In this document: piece after piece, positions 21,735 to 31,779 of the stretch
Layout of the letters: each line of letters begins with the position of its first letter
Numbering within the stretch: the first letter of the stretch is position 1
NCBI GenBank assembly: GCA_014529385.2
Contig: CM043953.1
Span: 110,860,549-110,924,548, forward strand
Length of the DNA stretch: 64,000 bases
Source of the DNA: Adiantum capillus-veneris
Lineage: Eukaryota; Streptophyta; Polypodiopsida; Polypodiales; Pteridaceae
Direction of reading: 5' to 3'
Translations under genes and position numbers: made by a program
Notes under the pieces: generated by a model
Told to the model about the DNA's origin: nothing
Database searches by the model: none
Seen by the model: only the letters and a program-made list of their open reading frames with translations

Positions 21735-23169
21735 TTACACATTGGAGACTCGCTGACTCTTAATCTCTGCATCAATGACTGGCACGATATCCTTCATGCC
21801 TCTTGCACTAATAGACCCAACTGACTTTTCCTTAGCCCTCCTGGTGCTGACCATCTTAGACCAGGTTCTACGCATCTTTGGGGAAAGGTGGAGGAGTTGC
21901 TGCCATGAAATCTTTGGTCCTTGCTTACTCACATCTGCTACCAGGTCGTAAGGTATGGATCCTACCCCAAGTGGAAAGTCTTCTACTCCTATGTGCCTCC
22001 TTGACCTACTCTTCCTTTTCTTGTCTCCTATCACTTGGGAGGAACCCTCATTCCCTTTATCCGGCTCTGAAGCTTCCATTTCATCAGTTCTTTGTCTCCT
22101 AACTCTCTTTATTGGCATGGCAACAACTTCCTCCATTTTTTCTTTCCCTTTATCCTCACCATTGTCAAGACTTATGACAGAGACAGCCCTGTCCTCCCCT
22201 CCCAATGGTAGTGGAGGGATCTCCGCTGGTGCTTGTGGTGGTGGAGGAGGGGGTTCTCAATATTTGGATTGGTGGAGCCACGTGTGCATTTTGTCCATTT
22301 AGTGGCCTAGCTTGAGGAGGAGTGACTTTCTGGCGAGGAGGCCGTCTTTGATTACCATTTCCTTGATAGCGTCGTGGATGGGGGCAATAATACATGCCGT
22401 GACCTACCTCTCCACAGTTGTAGCAAATGTACTCACGTGCTTGCCTTTGTCCTTCTTGTCTATTTCGTTCATTTCCTTCTGGGGAGCCCTTACACCTTGA
22501 ACCAGATTGATGGACAAGCTCTCTAGTTGATTGGTGATTTGTTGAAGTAATTCTTGTTGAGAGGACTCTTGGTCTGTTGCTCCTGTCCCTGCTACTACCC
22601 TTGCCGTAGGTTGAGCTAGCGGTGGAGGCTCCATTCCCCCTTGTAGTTGAGCTTGGAATTTTAACTTCCTATCCTTCCCCCTTGCATAAGTCATAGCTTT
22701 ATCAAAGGTATCTGGGAATTTACCTTTTACCTTTTCTCGAAGGATGGGGTAAAGCCCTGGGGTAAAGCCCTGCCAGGAAACAGTCCTTCTTTAGGCATTC
22801 TGGTGCCCTTTCTCCTTCACCTAGTGATGCACACCATTTCTCCCACAGGTTGGAAAAATTTCCTTCATAGCTTCTATAGTCATTGGGTGATGTTTGGCGT
22901 AGCTCTAAGAGCTGTCTCCATATCTCCTCTGGAGGCTCATGGCGGCGAAATTCTTCGATGAAGGCCATCTTTAAGGACTCCCAGTCTCTTCTTTCTTCAG
23001 GTACCAAAGTTTGATACTATATTTTTGCACCTTCCCTCAAGACCAAAGGAAAGGCCCTTAACTTAGTAGCTTCGTCATCCCTTCCCGATACCAGAAAGGC
23101 CATTTCCAAATTATCCAAAAAGTCTGGAGCAACCTCCCCAGGCTTACCATAAAAATTAGGGAAGGCCAT
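21735..23169 (-). pseudogene. Tat-type Gag with CCHC zinc knuckle
   Basis: It starts at ATG 23169 (MAFPNFYGKPGEVAPDFL). The capsid domain reads LEMAFLVSGRDDEATKLRAF, then RRDWESLKMAFIEEFRRH and YRSYEGNFSNLWEKW. A TAG at about 23018-23016 replaces an expected Trp. A 13-bp tandem duplication (22747-22772) shifts the frame after LAGLYP. A further shift near 22480 precedes an intact knuckle CYNCGEVGHGMYYC at about 22387-22428. A P-rich linker and a basic tail (VRRQRTDEMEA, MVSTRRAKEKSVGSISARG) lead to the TAA at 21737-21735, directly before the protease motif. That TAA may be the natural gag/pol boundary. Confidence 0.85.
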
Positions 23170-23260
23170 AAGTGAGAGAGTAAACAATTACACAAACAAC
23201 TCCAATTTATTTTAAAATAGAGTATAGTAATTACAATTTGGAGCTTTAGCACAACTTAGC

Positions 23261-23488
23261 TCAAAATAGGATGAAGATCGACACATCAAAGGAATGGTAA
23301 TAGTCTAGTAAGGGTAGAATGACAGGATGAGGAGAGCGCAAGATTTCCCCAAGTCTCTCGGCTCCAAACAACAGGGCTATTCTTTGCTGATAAAAGATTT
23401 TTCTATCAATACAAATATTCACACGGATATGACGCACAAAATGGAAAGGAAACATGCGGGGATCATCATTCTCATTATTCTCATCCAT
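23261..23488 (-). CDS. Small pre-gag protein, RKI-LFG-SFDV family
   Basis: 75 aa from ATG 23488. Motifs: FPFHFVRHIRVNICIDRKI, QQRIALLFGAERLGEI, HPVILPLLDYYHSFDVSIF, ending ILF and stop. It lies 5' of gag in the Tat element. It is clearly related to two tandem ORFs inside the LTRs of the 53-61 kb element (e.g. 60772-60990 and 60987-61199); all end within a residue or two of the same point. Function unknown. No signal peptide or known domain is seen. Conservation of frame and stop across different element families argues for selection. Confidence 0.6.
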   Translation of the reverse strand: MDENNENDDPRMFPFHFVRHIRVNICIDRKIFYQQRIALLFGAERLGEILRSPHPVILPLLDYYHSFDVSIFILF

Positions 23489-23504
23489 ACTTACACACAA
23501 GAGC

Positions 23505-24038
23505 CTAGCTTAGTTGCACCACCTTGGGACCAATGAGCCTGATCAGCCACAAAAGGTCAGCACCTCGGATCACTTCGACTCTTCCTGATGCATCTGTGAA
23601 GACGTAAGGCGTGATGGCAACACTTTGTACAATGCTGAGCCTTTTAGCAAGCAACAATTGGATGCTATTACCATAATGAGCATGACGAATGAAAGTGACA
23701 CCATTAATGTGCAGCACATCATCAACTAAGATAGTTTCCTTAGATTGAGATAACTTCTTGAAAATTAGCAGCAAAGGTAGGGTAGGGAGGCTTTTCACCC
23801 GGTCTCCAAAGCACTTTGGACAATATCCAAAGTGATCTTCATGCGGACAGGAGGTTGGCTTGGGATTGGTGGTGTCTGGATTCACAAAGTGCACTGGGAG
23901 CACTCGCAGACGGGTGGCAATCTTGTAGGCAAGCCTTCGCCTCTTTGCTTTAGGAGGATTTAGGGGTGAGAGTCGTGGTTGCAAGTTGGAGGTTGAAGTT
24001 GGTTGCTCACTAGCCTTTTTCTTGCCTGTAGTGATCAT
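23505..24038 (-). CDS. Unknown pre-gag ORF with Cys/His cluster
   Basis: 177 aa from ATG 24038. The N-terminus is basic and Pro/Ser-rich (LNPPKAKRRRLAYKIATRLR). A Cys/His cluster follows, CPHEDHFGYCPKC, that could bind zinc. The C-terminal half is hydrophobic and folded-looking: ETILVDDVLHINGVTFIRHA, RLSIVQSVAITPYVFTD, LLWLIRLIGPKVVQLS. It ends 17 nt before the small family ORF at 23488. I do not recognise the family. It may be the main accessory protein of this Tat subgroup, or one exon of a longer product with 24076-24480. Confidence 0.5.
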   Translation of the reverse strand: MITTGKKKASEQPTSTSNLQPRLSPLNPPKAKRRRLAYKIATRLRVLPVHFVNPDTTNPKPTSCPHEDHFGYCPKCFGDRVKSLPTLPLLLIFKKLSQSKETILVDDVLHINGVTFIRHAHYGNSIQLLLAKRLSIVQSVAITPYVFTDASGRVEVIRGADLLWLIRLIGPKVVQLS

Positions 24039-24075
24039 GTAATCCCTTATTAATGAGATTAAGCCAAATGTTACC

Positions 24076-24480
24076 TTACGCTTGAGCCCGCGCTGCGGCC
24101 TTGGGCCACTTAGGTGTAGAGGTGATCTTCCTCCTCTTAGTCGGCTCCTTAGGAAAGAAAGGTCTGGTGATGCTTTCTCTTCCCTTAATGTGTGTCACAG
24201 TACCTTCGTGTATGTTCATGTATAATATTTCAAGCTCGTGTGCGTTGGAGGTTTCTGGAGCACTCATAGGTTGAGAGGAGAGGTATATCAAGCTCTTCTT
24301 CTTACTCTCCTTCGTTGGCGACGATCACGAACAAGGCATGTAGAAGAACTTCCTTCTTGAATTTCAATGACACTGCAACCTGGTAATAAGACCTTGATGA
24401 AAGCTTTTAAGGCCTCTAAAGCCTCCTCCTCTTCTGTTCTCCAATTTGCAAACTCCTCACGCCATTCGTCCATGTTGTAG
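24076..24480 (-). pseudogene. Pre-gag coding pieces next to the PBS (Tat element)
   Basis: Two adjoining frames look like one protein broken by a shift near 24310. The first reads MDEWREEFANWRTEEEEALE, a charged helix, then VRDRRQRR. The second reads KKKSLIYLSSQPMSAPETSN, then HELEILYMNIHEGTV and a basic tail PTKRRKITSTPKWPK, ending in TAA at about 24076. No known domain. It is immediately downstream of the PBS and in line with the ORF at 24038. Confidence 0.4.
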
Positions 24481-24526
24481 ATTGCACATCTTCATTGCTT
24501 GTGGACTGAAGGTCTGTGTAGCCCTC

Positions 24527-24542
24527 CTCCGTGGGGGCACCA
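24527..24542 (-). other. Primer-binding site of the Tat-type element
   Basis: The minus strand reads TGGTGCCCCCACGG, three bases inside the 5' LTR, the position and TGG start expected of a PBS. I cannot assign the tRNA. Confidence 0.65.
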
Positions 24543-24545
24543 AAA

Positions 24546-26045
24546 TGATAGCGGGAAAAAGAGCAGTGCAATCGGGTGGCCTCTGTACTCGTGCACACTC
24601 CACAAACCATGCCTCATGAAAACAAGCAAAGAACAAAACAAAGGGGGCACCACCCTAAATTAAGAGGTTTAGGGACCTCACACATAGTGCACATAGGCAA
24701 GTGAGACTTCTGGCATTATGATGGCATCAAAACATATGGCAAAACACATAGAAACGATGCTTAGGGACCTTATGTAGCATATATATACACAAGACATCAG
24801 CTTAACAATACAACGGCATCTGATCATACATAACAAGGATATAGAGAAGCAAGCCAAGGATGGCATAACCCCTTGTCAAAAACAATCAACCCAGCAAGTA
24901 GGTATGATCCTACTAGCAACACATCAATACCTTAGAGAATGATGGCGAGGATGGTGGCCATGGAGCATGAGAGAAGACTCCTTATTTAGGTTTTAGGGCT
25001 AGTAATGTAGCATACTAGAGGGAGAGAGAGAGAGGGAGAGAGAGTAGAGCTCCATCCATAGCTCCTCGTTGTGAGCAATGTCGTCATAGCTTCGTTGCTT
25101 GGTGAAGTGGGTGAAGTGTTGTGTTCGTTTTGAGTGAGAGAAGGCCTCCTTATATAGGTTTCTGAGAGGGTTTAGGATTAGGGATAAACATGCTTAAATC
25201 CGCTGATTGGGGTTACTTTTTGCTTAGGGTGGTCAACAGATTGAGGTCACCTGATATGTCACCATCAAGATATTCTCTAGAGTGATGTGAGAGGGGAGGG
25301 TAAATGCTGATTTTTCTGATTGTGACACATGGGGATAAGGCCTTGACCAGCATTTAAGAGCAGGTAGGTGGCTGTTGAAACTGGAGGTTCTGCACATGTC
25401 AGGGGGGGACCTGTTGGGTCCTCCTGAATATCAAATTCTCAAAAAATCCTCAACCATGGCTTCTTTTGACATGTGTTCTTTGAAAAAATCAGCATGTCTC
25501 TTTTCAACTCAAAAGTCTTTATCCCTGTTGACTCACCTTTACCATAAGATTTTCCCCTTTTCTCCTCCTGTAACTGCATTGTTGATTCCCAATCACTGCT
25601 TCTAGTAACAGTGAACAGTTACCTACCAAATACTTATTGTGCAGTAAAAAATATTTACCATGGGTAAAAAAAGCTACCGTAGGTAAAAAGTGATTTGTAT
25701 TTACCATGTAGGTGAAAAATATTTACTGTAGGTAAAAAATATTTACTGTCGGTAAAAAAGTGAAAACGGAGTATGCTGTGCTGTGAGTCCACACAAACAA
25801 TCCTCGTGTAAATTTCACTAGAAATTCACACGTAGAATGGGCTATTCTGTAAGATATAGGTTGTAGGCATGCATAAGAGCTCGTTCCCACGTATCTTCTG
25901 TCCATGGCACTTTTTACTCTTTGGTGCTTGTGAAGTAGATTTTTCTTCTCTTTCGAGATCCCTTGGACTAGAGTATCCTCATCTCCCCAACAACTGACTA
26001 TGCCTTTATTGCATCTTCAGAAGGGGTCCTAAAAACCATGCATCA
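24546..26045 (-). repeat. 5' LTR of the Tat-type element
   Basis: 1500 bp, same length as the 3' LTR. TATA box on the minus strand at 25148-25156. The GGTAAA/TTTACC minisatellite is at about 25645-25765. Confidence 0.96.
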
Positions 26046-26050
26046 TATAG

Positions 26051-29000
26051 CTTAATGAGAAATGATTAATGGAAAATCCTTGAAATTAATGAGAAATAAA
26101 ATCCAAAGCAGTGTGTGTGTGAATAGAGAGCTATAATTGAAAGAATGACCATTCAGATTAGGGGGTCGCACAAAAATAGAATGCTCGTACAAGCTGGAGA
26201 GGGTTTTAACTGTGTTGTTCTCTTTTGGAATGGGGGCAGCAGACACATCCAGAGTTGTAGACAAGAGAGTTAGCATACTTAACAACGTAAAATTACGTAC
26301 CTGGAGGCGGTTTGAAGAAGTGACTAGTATCCAAATCGTCAAATGCTTAAACAAGTTCTTGAAAATAAAGGGCAACAACAAAATTCATCATTTGAGTAAT
26401 GTCATGCAAGGTAGAACAAACCAAAGTACAGATGCCATAAAGTTCGAGTCGTGCAGATAGGTGTCATATATCGGTGAGGTGGACTATATATGTGAGTAAG
26501 TTTTTATTTAAATAAAAACCCATTGATTGTTGTCGCAAGAAAATTAGAAGCTAGTAAAATTTTGCCAGTGTTGTTGAAACGAACTAAAATAGCAAAACAT
26601 CAGCTAGATTCCATCTTTCCTTCAAGTAAATTGACAAAGTTGTAGTGTACTGAATACCTGAAAATCTTTGAATGTTGACTTAAAAAAGCAAAAGAGCTGT
26701 AGGTGTGCCCTTATTTTCTTCAGTTAGGAAAACTATTTTTGGTAGGTCCTAACTCGATCAACAAACATTGCTATGATTACTCTGATCCAACGTTTGATAT
26801 CCACCATTGCTCTCTCAAAGAGAATTATGTGTTTATTTTTTTTTTATTTTTTTTCCTGTATGAACTACTTTCAATGGTCATCTTTGAAGGGATACACAAA
26901 CACTGAAATACCAAGGGACATAGCAGCGCTTAAATATAGACACACAAATATCAAAGCCAAACAAAACAAAAAATAAAAAGAAATAAAAAAAAATAGACAC
27001 AGACCGTACAAGATTGAAAACTGCAGCCCTTCCCACCTGGGAAAGTGTGTCTCAGCTTACAATCATGTTACTTGAAAATTCAATAATGCCCCTTAGGACC
27101 AGGAGGAAAAGAAATCAATCTGCTTGAAATTTAAGAGGAGTGTAAAGAGAAAAAATACAAGTCATCCTTCTAAACTTTCCTCTTTCTATGTATGGTTAGG
27201 AAAATGATTTGTCTCGAATACTGCTTCCCATCACAAGCATGGAAAAATATTATAGCTCTCCCCGCCACACTGACAAACAAGGTGCTCAGCAAGCAATGTC
27301 TCAAGGAAAAGAACCCTACACAATGACGGGTTCATCTTTTGGAAGCACTTCAAATAATAACGCTTAAAGTTTATTATATAAAGGGATAATGGTTATATAG
27401 TCTTGTGGACGACTACGTCAATGCATCTGATATAACAAGAGAAGAAAACCGTGCAAAGAAAAGCAAGCCCTAAAAATAGTGTATATGAGAGGTACAGGCC
27501 TGAGCTACAACCGCACAAGCAGTAATAGAATGCTCCTCGGACCTTATAGGCGAAGGGAAGAATGTGATCATGCCATTGCCTAACCTTTTGTGAAGCCTTT
27601 GAAGGCCTACTCTGCGCCAATCCCCGTCCTCGCTTTGAGAGCCCTAGTGGTGGGTCATTCTTTCTCTGCAGGGATGGCTTGAGAACACGAATAGAGAGAT
27701 GTAGCAGATATAGGAGTAGCGGCCTTATTGTTGCCATGCCATGTCAGGTAGCGCAGGAAGATCCCTGGGTGCTTGATGAGATGATGAGGGTCTTTGCGGC
27801 CTGGCTACTGAGGAGGTAGGATTGGAAGTCCAGAAGCAGGGAGTCAAAGCTGCACTAGTGTGCTTCAAGTCGATCTAGCACTGCCATTTTTTCCCCAAAT
27901 GTCGGCTTACAGAGAGCTGCGTTGACGCTCACTGTCACCTTGGACTACACCCACTGGGCCAGGGGGTTAATGCTGCAAACGAAGGCGTAGATGACCTCCA
28001 TGCATGGTGTCAGTATTGAAGGGCAGTGTGAAGAGGATGGCTTAGCAATATATTCTAGGCATTCTCGTCGCTGTACCATGCAGAGGGGCTATTGGGCTCC
28101 TCTTCCTCTGATCGTGCTCCGAGCAAGGTGCGCTCTAGGAGGAAACACAGCCTCAAGCAGCTGGTTGTCAAAAAGCCTTTCAAATCGTCGAGGAAGGCCG
28201 AAACTCTTTGAAGATACCATTTCAAGCTAATAAACAAACTCGAGAGGGTAATAATGTAGTGCAGACGCCAACGTTTATGGTGGAGAGAAAGAGAAAGAGT
28301 CGGATTGCATAGGATGATGGCCTTACAACTTCTTGTAGGTGTGTGTGTGTGTGCGCGCGTGCAACTATGAGAGGAAAATAGAGCCAAGTTGCAATCAAAA
28401 CTGGCCGATGATGGCTCCAGTGCATGTGTGTGAGAACGAGAGAGATGAGAGTGATAATTAGATGGATGCATGGCATGAGAGTCAGCAGCGCCAGTTGGGG
28501 GAGTTGGTGGGGTTGAAGACGTCCAGTGGAACTGTTGGGTGGGTGGTCTACCACCAAATGAGAGAGAGAGGGAGAGATTGTCTCCATCTACGTGGTGTGG
28601 GCAACGGACGAGAGAGGAGGAGAGAGCAATAGTGGGCTACATGCTGGCGGTGTGTCCAACATGAGAGAGAGAGAGAGAGAGAGAGAGAAATGAGTTTTCA
28701 TGGTGGAGTCGTGCAGTTAAGAGCAACCGGTCGCGAGACTACTGCTTTTGCAAGTGGTCAAGAGTAGGTGAGGCAAAGATTCTGTGGTCGCTATGGTGTG
28801 CCAACCAAGAAGAAAACGGCGCCACAGTGATAGTTGCATGCTGGCGAGAGTAGCAAAAATCAGATAAAAAATGAAAAATTTGTGGGCGCGGCTCACCATG
28901 CAGCGGTTGGAAACAACCTCATTGGCTAGAGCATGTGGATGAGTAGCCATGTTTGCATGTACAATTGTGGGACGTAGAGGGAAGCTTGTGGAAGGGGGGG

Positions 29001-29928
29001 TGGGTTGTCATGTCTACAGGCGAGTCTGAGTTTGTGAAGGCAGTGAGAATTGGCATTGCAAGTTGAAATATGCAGGCTTTTGCCTACTCAAAAAGGAGGA
29101 GGAAAGAAAGAAAACAAAAATACAAGCCTCGCTGGTTGGAGATATTGGACGAGGATGTGCCATGGTGATAGCGAGCCTTAGTAGTGACTGCCCTGATGTC
29201 GAAACAACCATCGTTGTTTTTATCCCCCAAGGTGTTAGACCTTTATTTATTCAAAGTTCCCCAAATCTACATCCTTCTTCCGCTTTGCAAGCCTTCAGTA
29301 AAGAGATCTATCAGGTCTCTTCGGATTTTTTTTAATTTTTTTTTTCCAATGATGCTAAAATTTCATCCCTCCTGAATATCTGGTCTTGAGTTCCAGACTC
29401 ATCTGATAAGTCCTTGAGGTTGCCTCGGAGTTGTTTGTACCATGTTAAGATTCTCTTTTCTTTTCATTAATATGCTACATCATCTCTTGCTCCTTTTTTC
29501 TTTCTCCCACTACTAATTCTCCATATTTATCTTTACTAAAAAAAATCTTCCTCTTATGATATATATATATCCAAAGCATGCAATCAATAGATATACTCTT
29601 ATGCATGTTGTGGTTGAAGCTAAAATATCTCTCTGATTGCTTCGATAGTAGTACTTTTGCAGCCAGTTATTCTCATCTTAGGGAAAAGATTATTTACTAC
29701 GGATTCACGATATAAACACATTTTCAAGGAAACAAATATGCACGAACTAGCTAATATAAGCATCATTTTTTTTTTCAATAACAAGATCTTTCTCCTATTA
29801 GTTTTATGAAAGGAATAAATAAAAGAAAAATAGCAAGAATCGTGATAAGTACAACTTAGCTCCATATTTTATCGCACATAGAAACCTTGGTTGTTATGAT
29901 CCACAGCTCACCAAGAACAACGCCCTGC
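26051..29928 (-). other. Interior of the LARD-like element, 5' side
   Basis: About 3.9 kb without a recognisable retroelement domain. 27390-28250 is more GC-rich and holds overlapping minus-strand frames (27737-27393, 28471-28055), but neither shows a known motif; a captured host fragment is possible. 28330-28690 carries GT/GC and GA microsatellites. 29300-29930 is AT-rich and ends at the PBS. Confidence 0.45.
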
Positions 29929-29940
29929 GCTCTGATACCA
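29929..29940 (-). other. Primer-binding site, initiator tRNA-Met (LARD-like element)
   Basis: The minus strand reads TGGTATCAGAGC one base inside the 5' LTR. Confidence 0.9.
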
Positions 29941-29941
29941 A

Positions 29942-30431
29942 TCCTACAAATGGAAACATCGCGAGCCCTACAAAATAGCAAAAACAATATACTACAAGCC
30001 ATGAAACGAACAAATTTGCATGCCTCGAATCACACAACGCATAATCCAAGTTGTACACGAGCAGAAAGAGAAAGAGAGCGTGATAGAACGAGAGTGCACA
30101 TGCAGGCACGCCTCCTAGAGTGGAGTGCTACGCCTGCACGGCGAGAGAGAAGAGGGGAGAGGAGAGAAGAAGTACACAGACACTGGGTGCAATCTCCCCC
30201 CATGCAAGAGTGACCATTTCCCTCTTGCACGTATTTAATTTATAGATCTTGAATGGTCAAAGTGAGTACAAACTGGTCGGCCAGTCATAAATGGCCAAAG
30301 CTCACAAAGATCACTTGAATAATAAAATGTACATAAAATATGATATTCTTTTGCAATAGCTTAGCTCGGTCAAGCCTTTTCCAACTGTCACTCACAACTG
30401 CAATAAATAATAAGATATCAATTCCATAACA
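29942..30431 (-). repeat. 5' LTR of the non-coding element
   Basis: The plus strand runs TCCTACAAATGG (TG start mutated to TC) to AATTCCATAACA. It pairs with 14885-15370 and is followed by the TSD GGTAT. Confidence 0.92.
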
Positions 30432-30437
30432 GGTATC

Positions 30438-31779
30438 TTAGCAGTAGTTTGGTAATCTAGCACATGACATAAAAGTGTCCTTTTAGGGTTTGGGAAAAAA
30501 ATCAAATACTCCTATCATATGTATGTTTTTGTGTAAATCCTTACTTCAACTCCAAGATAACACCACACTTTATGTGAGAAGAATAAGAAGCACACACAAA
30601 TCTTGTTTGTATGGTCATGGGAAGCCGTGAAAGACAAAAGAGTGTTGTATTTGACCAAAAACAACATATTTGCTTGGTGAACCCTATTTTACACAAGGTG
30701 AAAAAATCTCTAGACAAGAACCCTATTTTTCTCATAAACATCAATGAGTTCTTGAACAAAGTGCATAGCTGTTGTAGGCCCAAAAATTTCCTTTTGAAAA
30801 TAGAATTAAGTACAAAAAAGGTGCATTTTTTGCATTCTGTTGACCTATCATCAATGTTTCTATGTGTACACCCATCATTACATTTATAAATGCTTCCATG
30901 CTTCCACTTTACACACTTCAGTTCTTCACTTGTATGTTGAAGCATGGGAATCATCAAAAGAATCAAAACATGACTTCCTAAGACAATTTGGAACACACCT
31001 TTGAAGTACAAAAACTAAGATGATTAAAAAGTTGGCTTCCACAATGTGCATAGCCTTTGGTATGGCACACAAGCATATCAATTTGGTGCCAAATTGGAAT
31101 TATACACTTACATTTGGACCTACGCTTGAAATATACCATGTTTCTTGAATGAAATTTAGAAATTCCAAAGACAAAATAGTATTAACTCAAGATGAGTCTG
31201 ATTATGGTAAGATTAAAAATCACTTCCTCTTTTAACTTGTTTGCTATTTAGGGTATTAGGTGCTCAAAAACTCAAGCAAGAAGATTTACATAGTGAGAAC
31301 TTCATAAAAACACTCAGAATTTCCTTTTGATAACAAAGACACTTGCAAAATGTTCATAAAAATGTGAATTTCATTAGAAAATCAGTACATATAATTTTTT
31401 ATAAGTGGGCCATAGCTTCCAATACACAGGATTTCCATTTTATAAAAGCATAAAAACATCTTTAGAACTACCTATACTAGGTGTGTAGCACTTTAGAGGT
31501 CACTAAGTTGTGTTTGAGGGTGATCTAATGCTAATTTCATGAAAAATTGGCCAAAAGCGTTACACATTTTTTGGCTAAAGTTAGGTTAAAAATGTTGTTT
31601 AAACCCAAATCTAAAGGTGAAATCAGTATCCCCAAAAAATGTCAAGTTTTTTCATAGGTCATAAGCTAGCTTGGTGTATATAGGGCACTTCAGATTCTGC
31701 TTGGAGTCTCAAGAAATAATTCTAGAGAGTTCGTGATTTAAGAGAACACAAAAGTGTTTTGTTACGAATCTAGTGCTAA
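30438..31779. mobile_element. TIR element, copy A (~1.34 kb)
   Basis: Imperfect terminal inverted repeats: TTAGCAGTAGTTTGGTAA on the left and, inverted, TTAGCACTAGATTCGTAAC on the right, each followed inward by a block with AGTGTCC or AGTGTTTT. No transposase ORF. Interior segments match copies at 33436-34765 and ~46700-47731. The termini resemble CACTA elements (CACTAG), but no clear 3-bp TSD is seen, so the superfamily is open. Confidence 0.65.

Larger units (their letters stand above)
16175..26045 (-). mobile_element. Tat-type Ty3/gypsy retrotransposon, full length
   Basis: Two 1500-bp LTRs (16175-17674, 24546-26045) start TGATAGCGGG and end ATGCATCA. They are flanked by the 5-bp TSD TATAG at 16170-16174 and 26046-26050. 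By eye they differ at about 17 sites (about 1.1%), a young insertion. The minus-strand interior carries pre-gag ORFs, gag with a CCHC knuckle, protease, RT, two RNase H domains and integrase with a GPF-type C-terminus. A second, archaeal-type RNase H after the normal one is the hallmark of the Tat lineage. Damage is light: a 13-bp duplication and a stop in gag, one TAG in integrase and a few frameshifts. Confidence 0.95.
14885..30431 (-). mobile_element. Non-coding LTR retrotransposon (LARD-like) hosting a nested Tat element
   Basis: The ends are two ~488-bp LTRs (14885-15370 and 29942-30431) in the same orientation, flanked by a perfect 5-bp TSD GGTAT at 14880-14884 and 30432-30436. A minus-strand initiator-Met PBS lies one base inside the right LTR. 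Without the nested 16175-26045 insertion and its TSD copy, the element is about 5.67 kb. No gag or pol motif is visible in the remaining ~4.7-kb interior, so it would depend on another element's proteins, as large retrotransposon derivatives do. A paralogous empty site exists at 35086-35170. Confidence 0.88.

Noticed and set aside
24022-24088. A 54-nt intron between the pre-gag ORFs of the Tat element (GTAAGG ... CTACAG)
   Set aside because: Splicing there does not join the two frames and would be very short for a plant intron.
27393-28471. Possible host gene in the GC-richer part of the LARD interior
   Set aside because: Frames are short, overlapping and without motifs; a captured fragment cannot be excluded but is not supported.
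29929-29940. tRNA gene
   Set aside because: Only the 12-base complement of a tRNA 3' end is present, in PBS position; no cloverleaf was seen here or at 4157.
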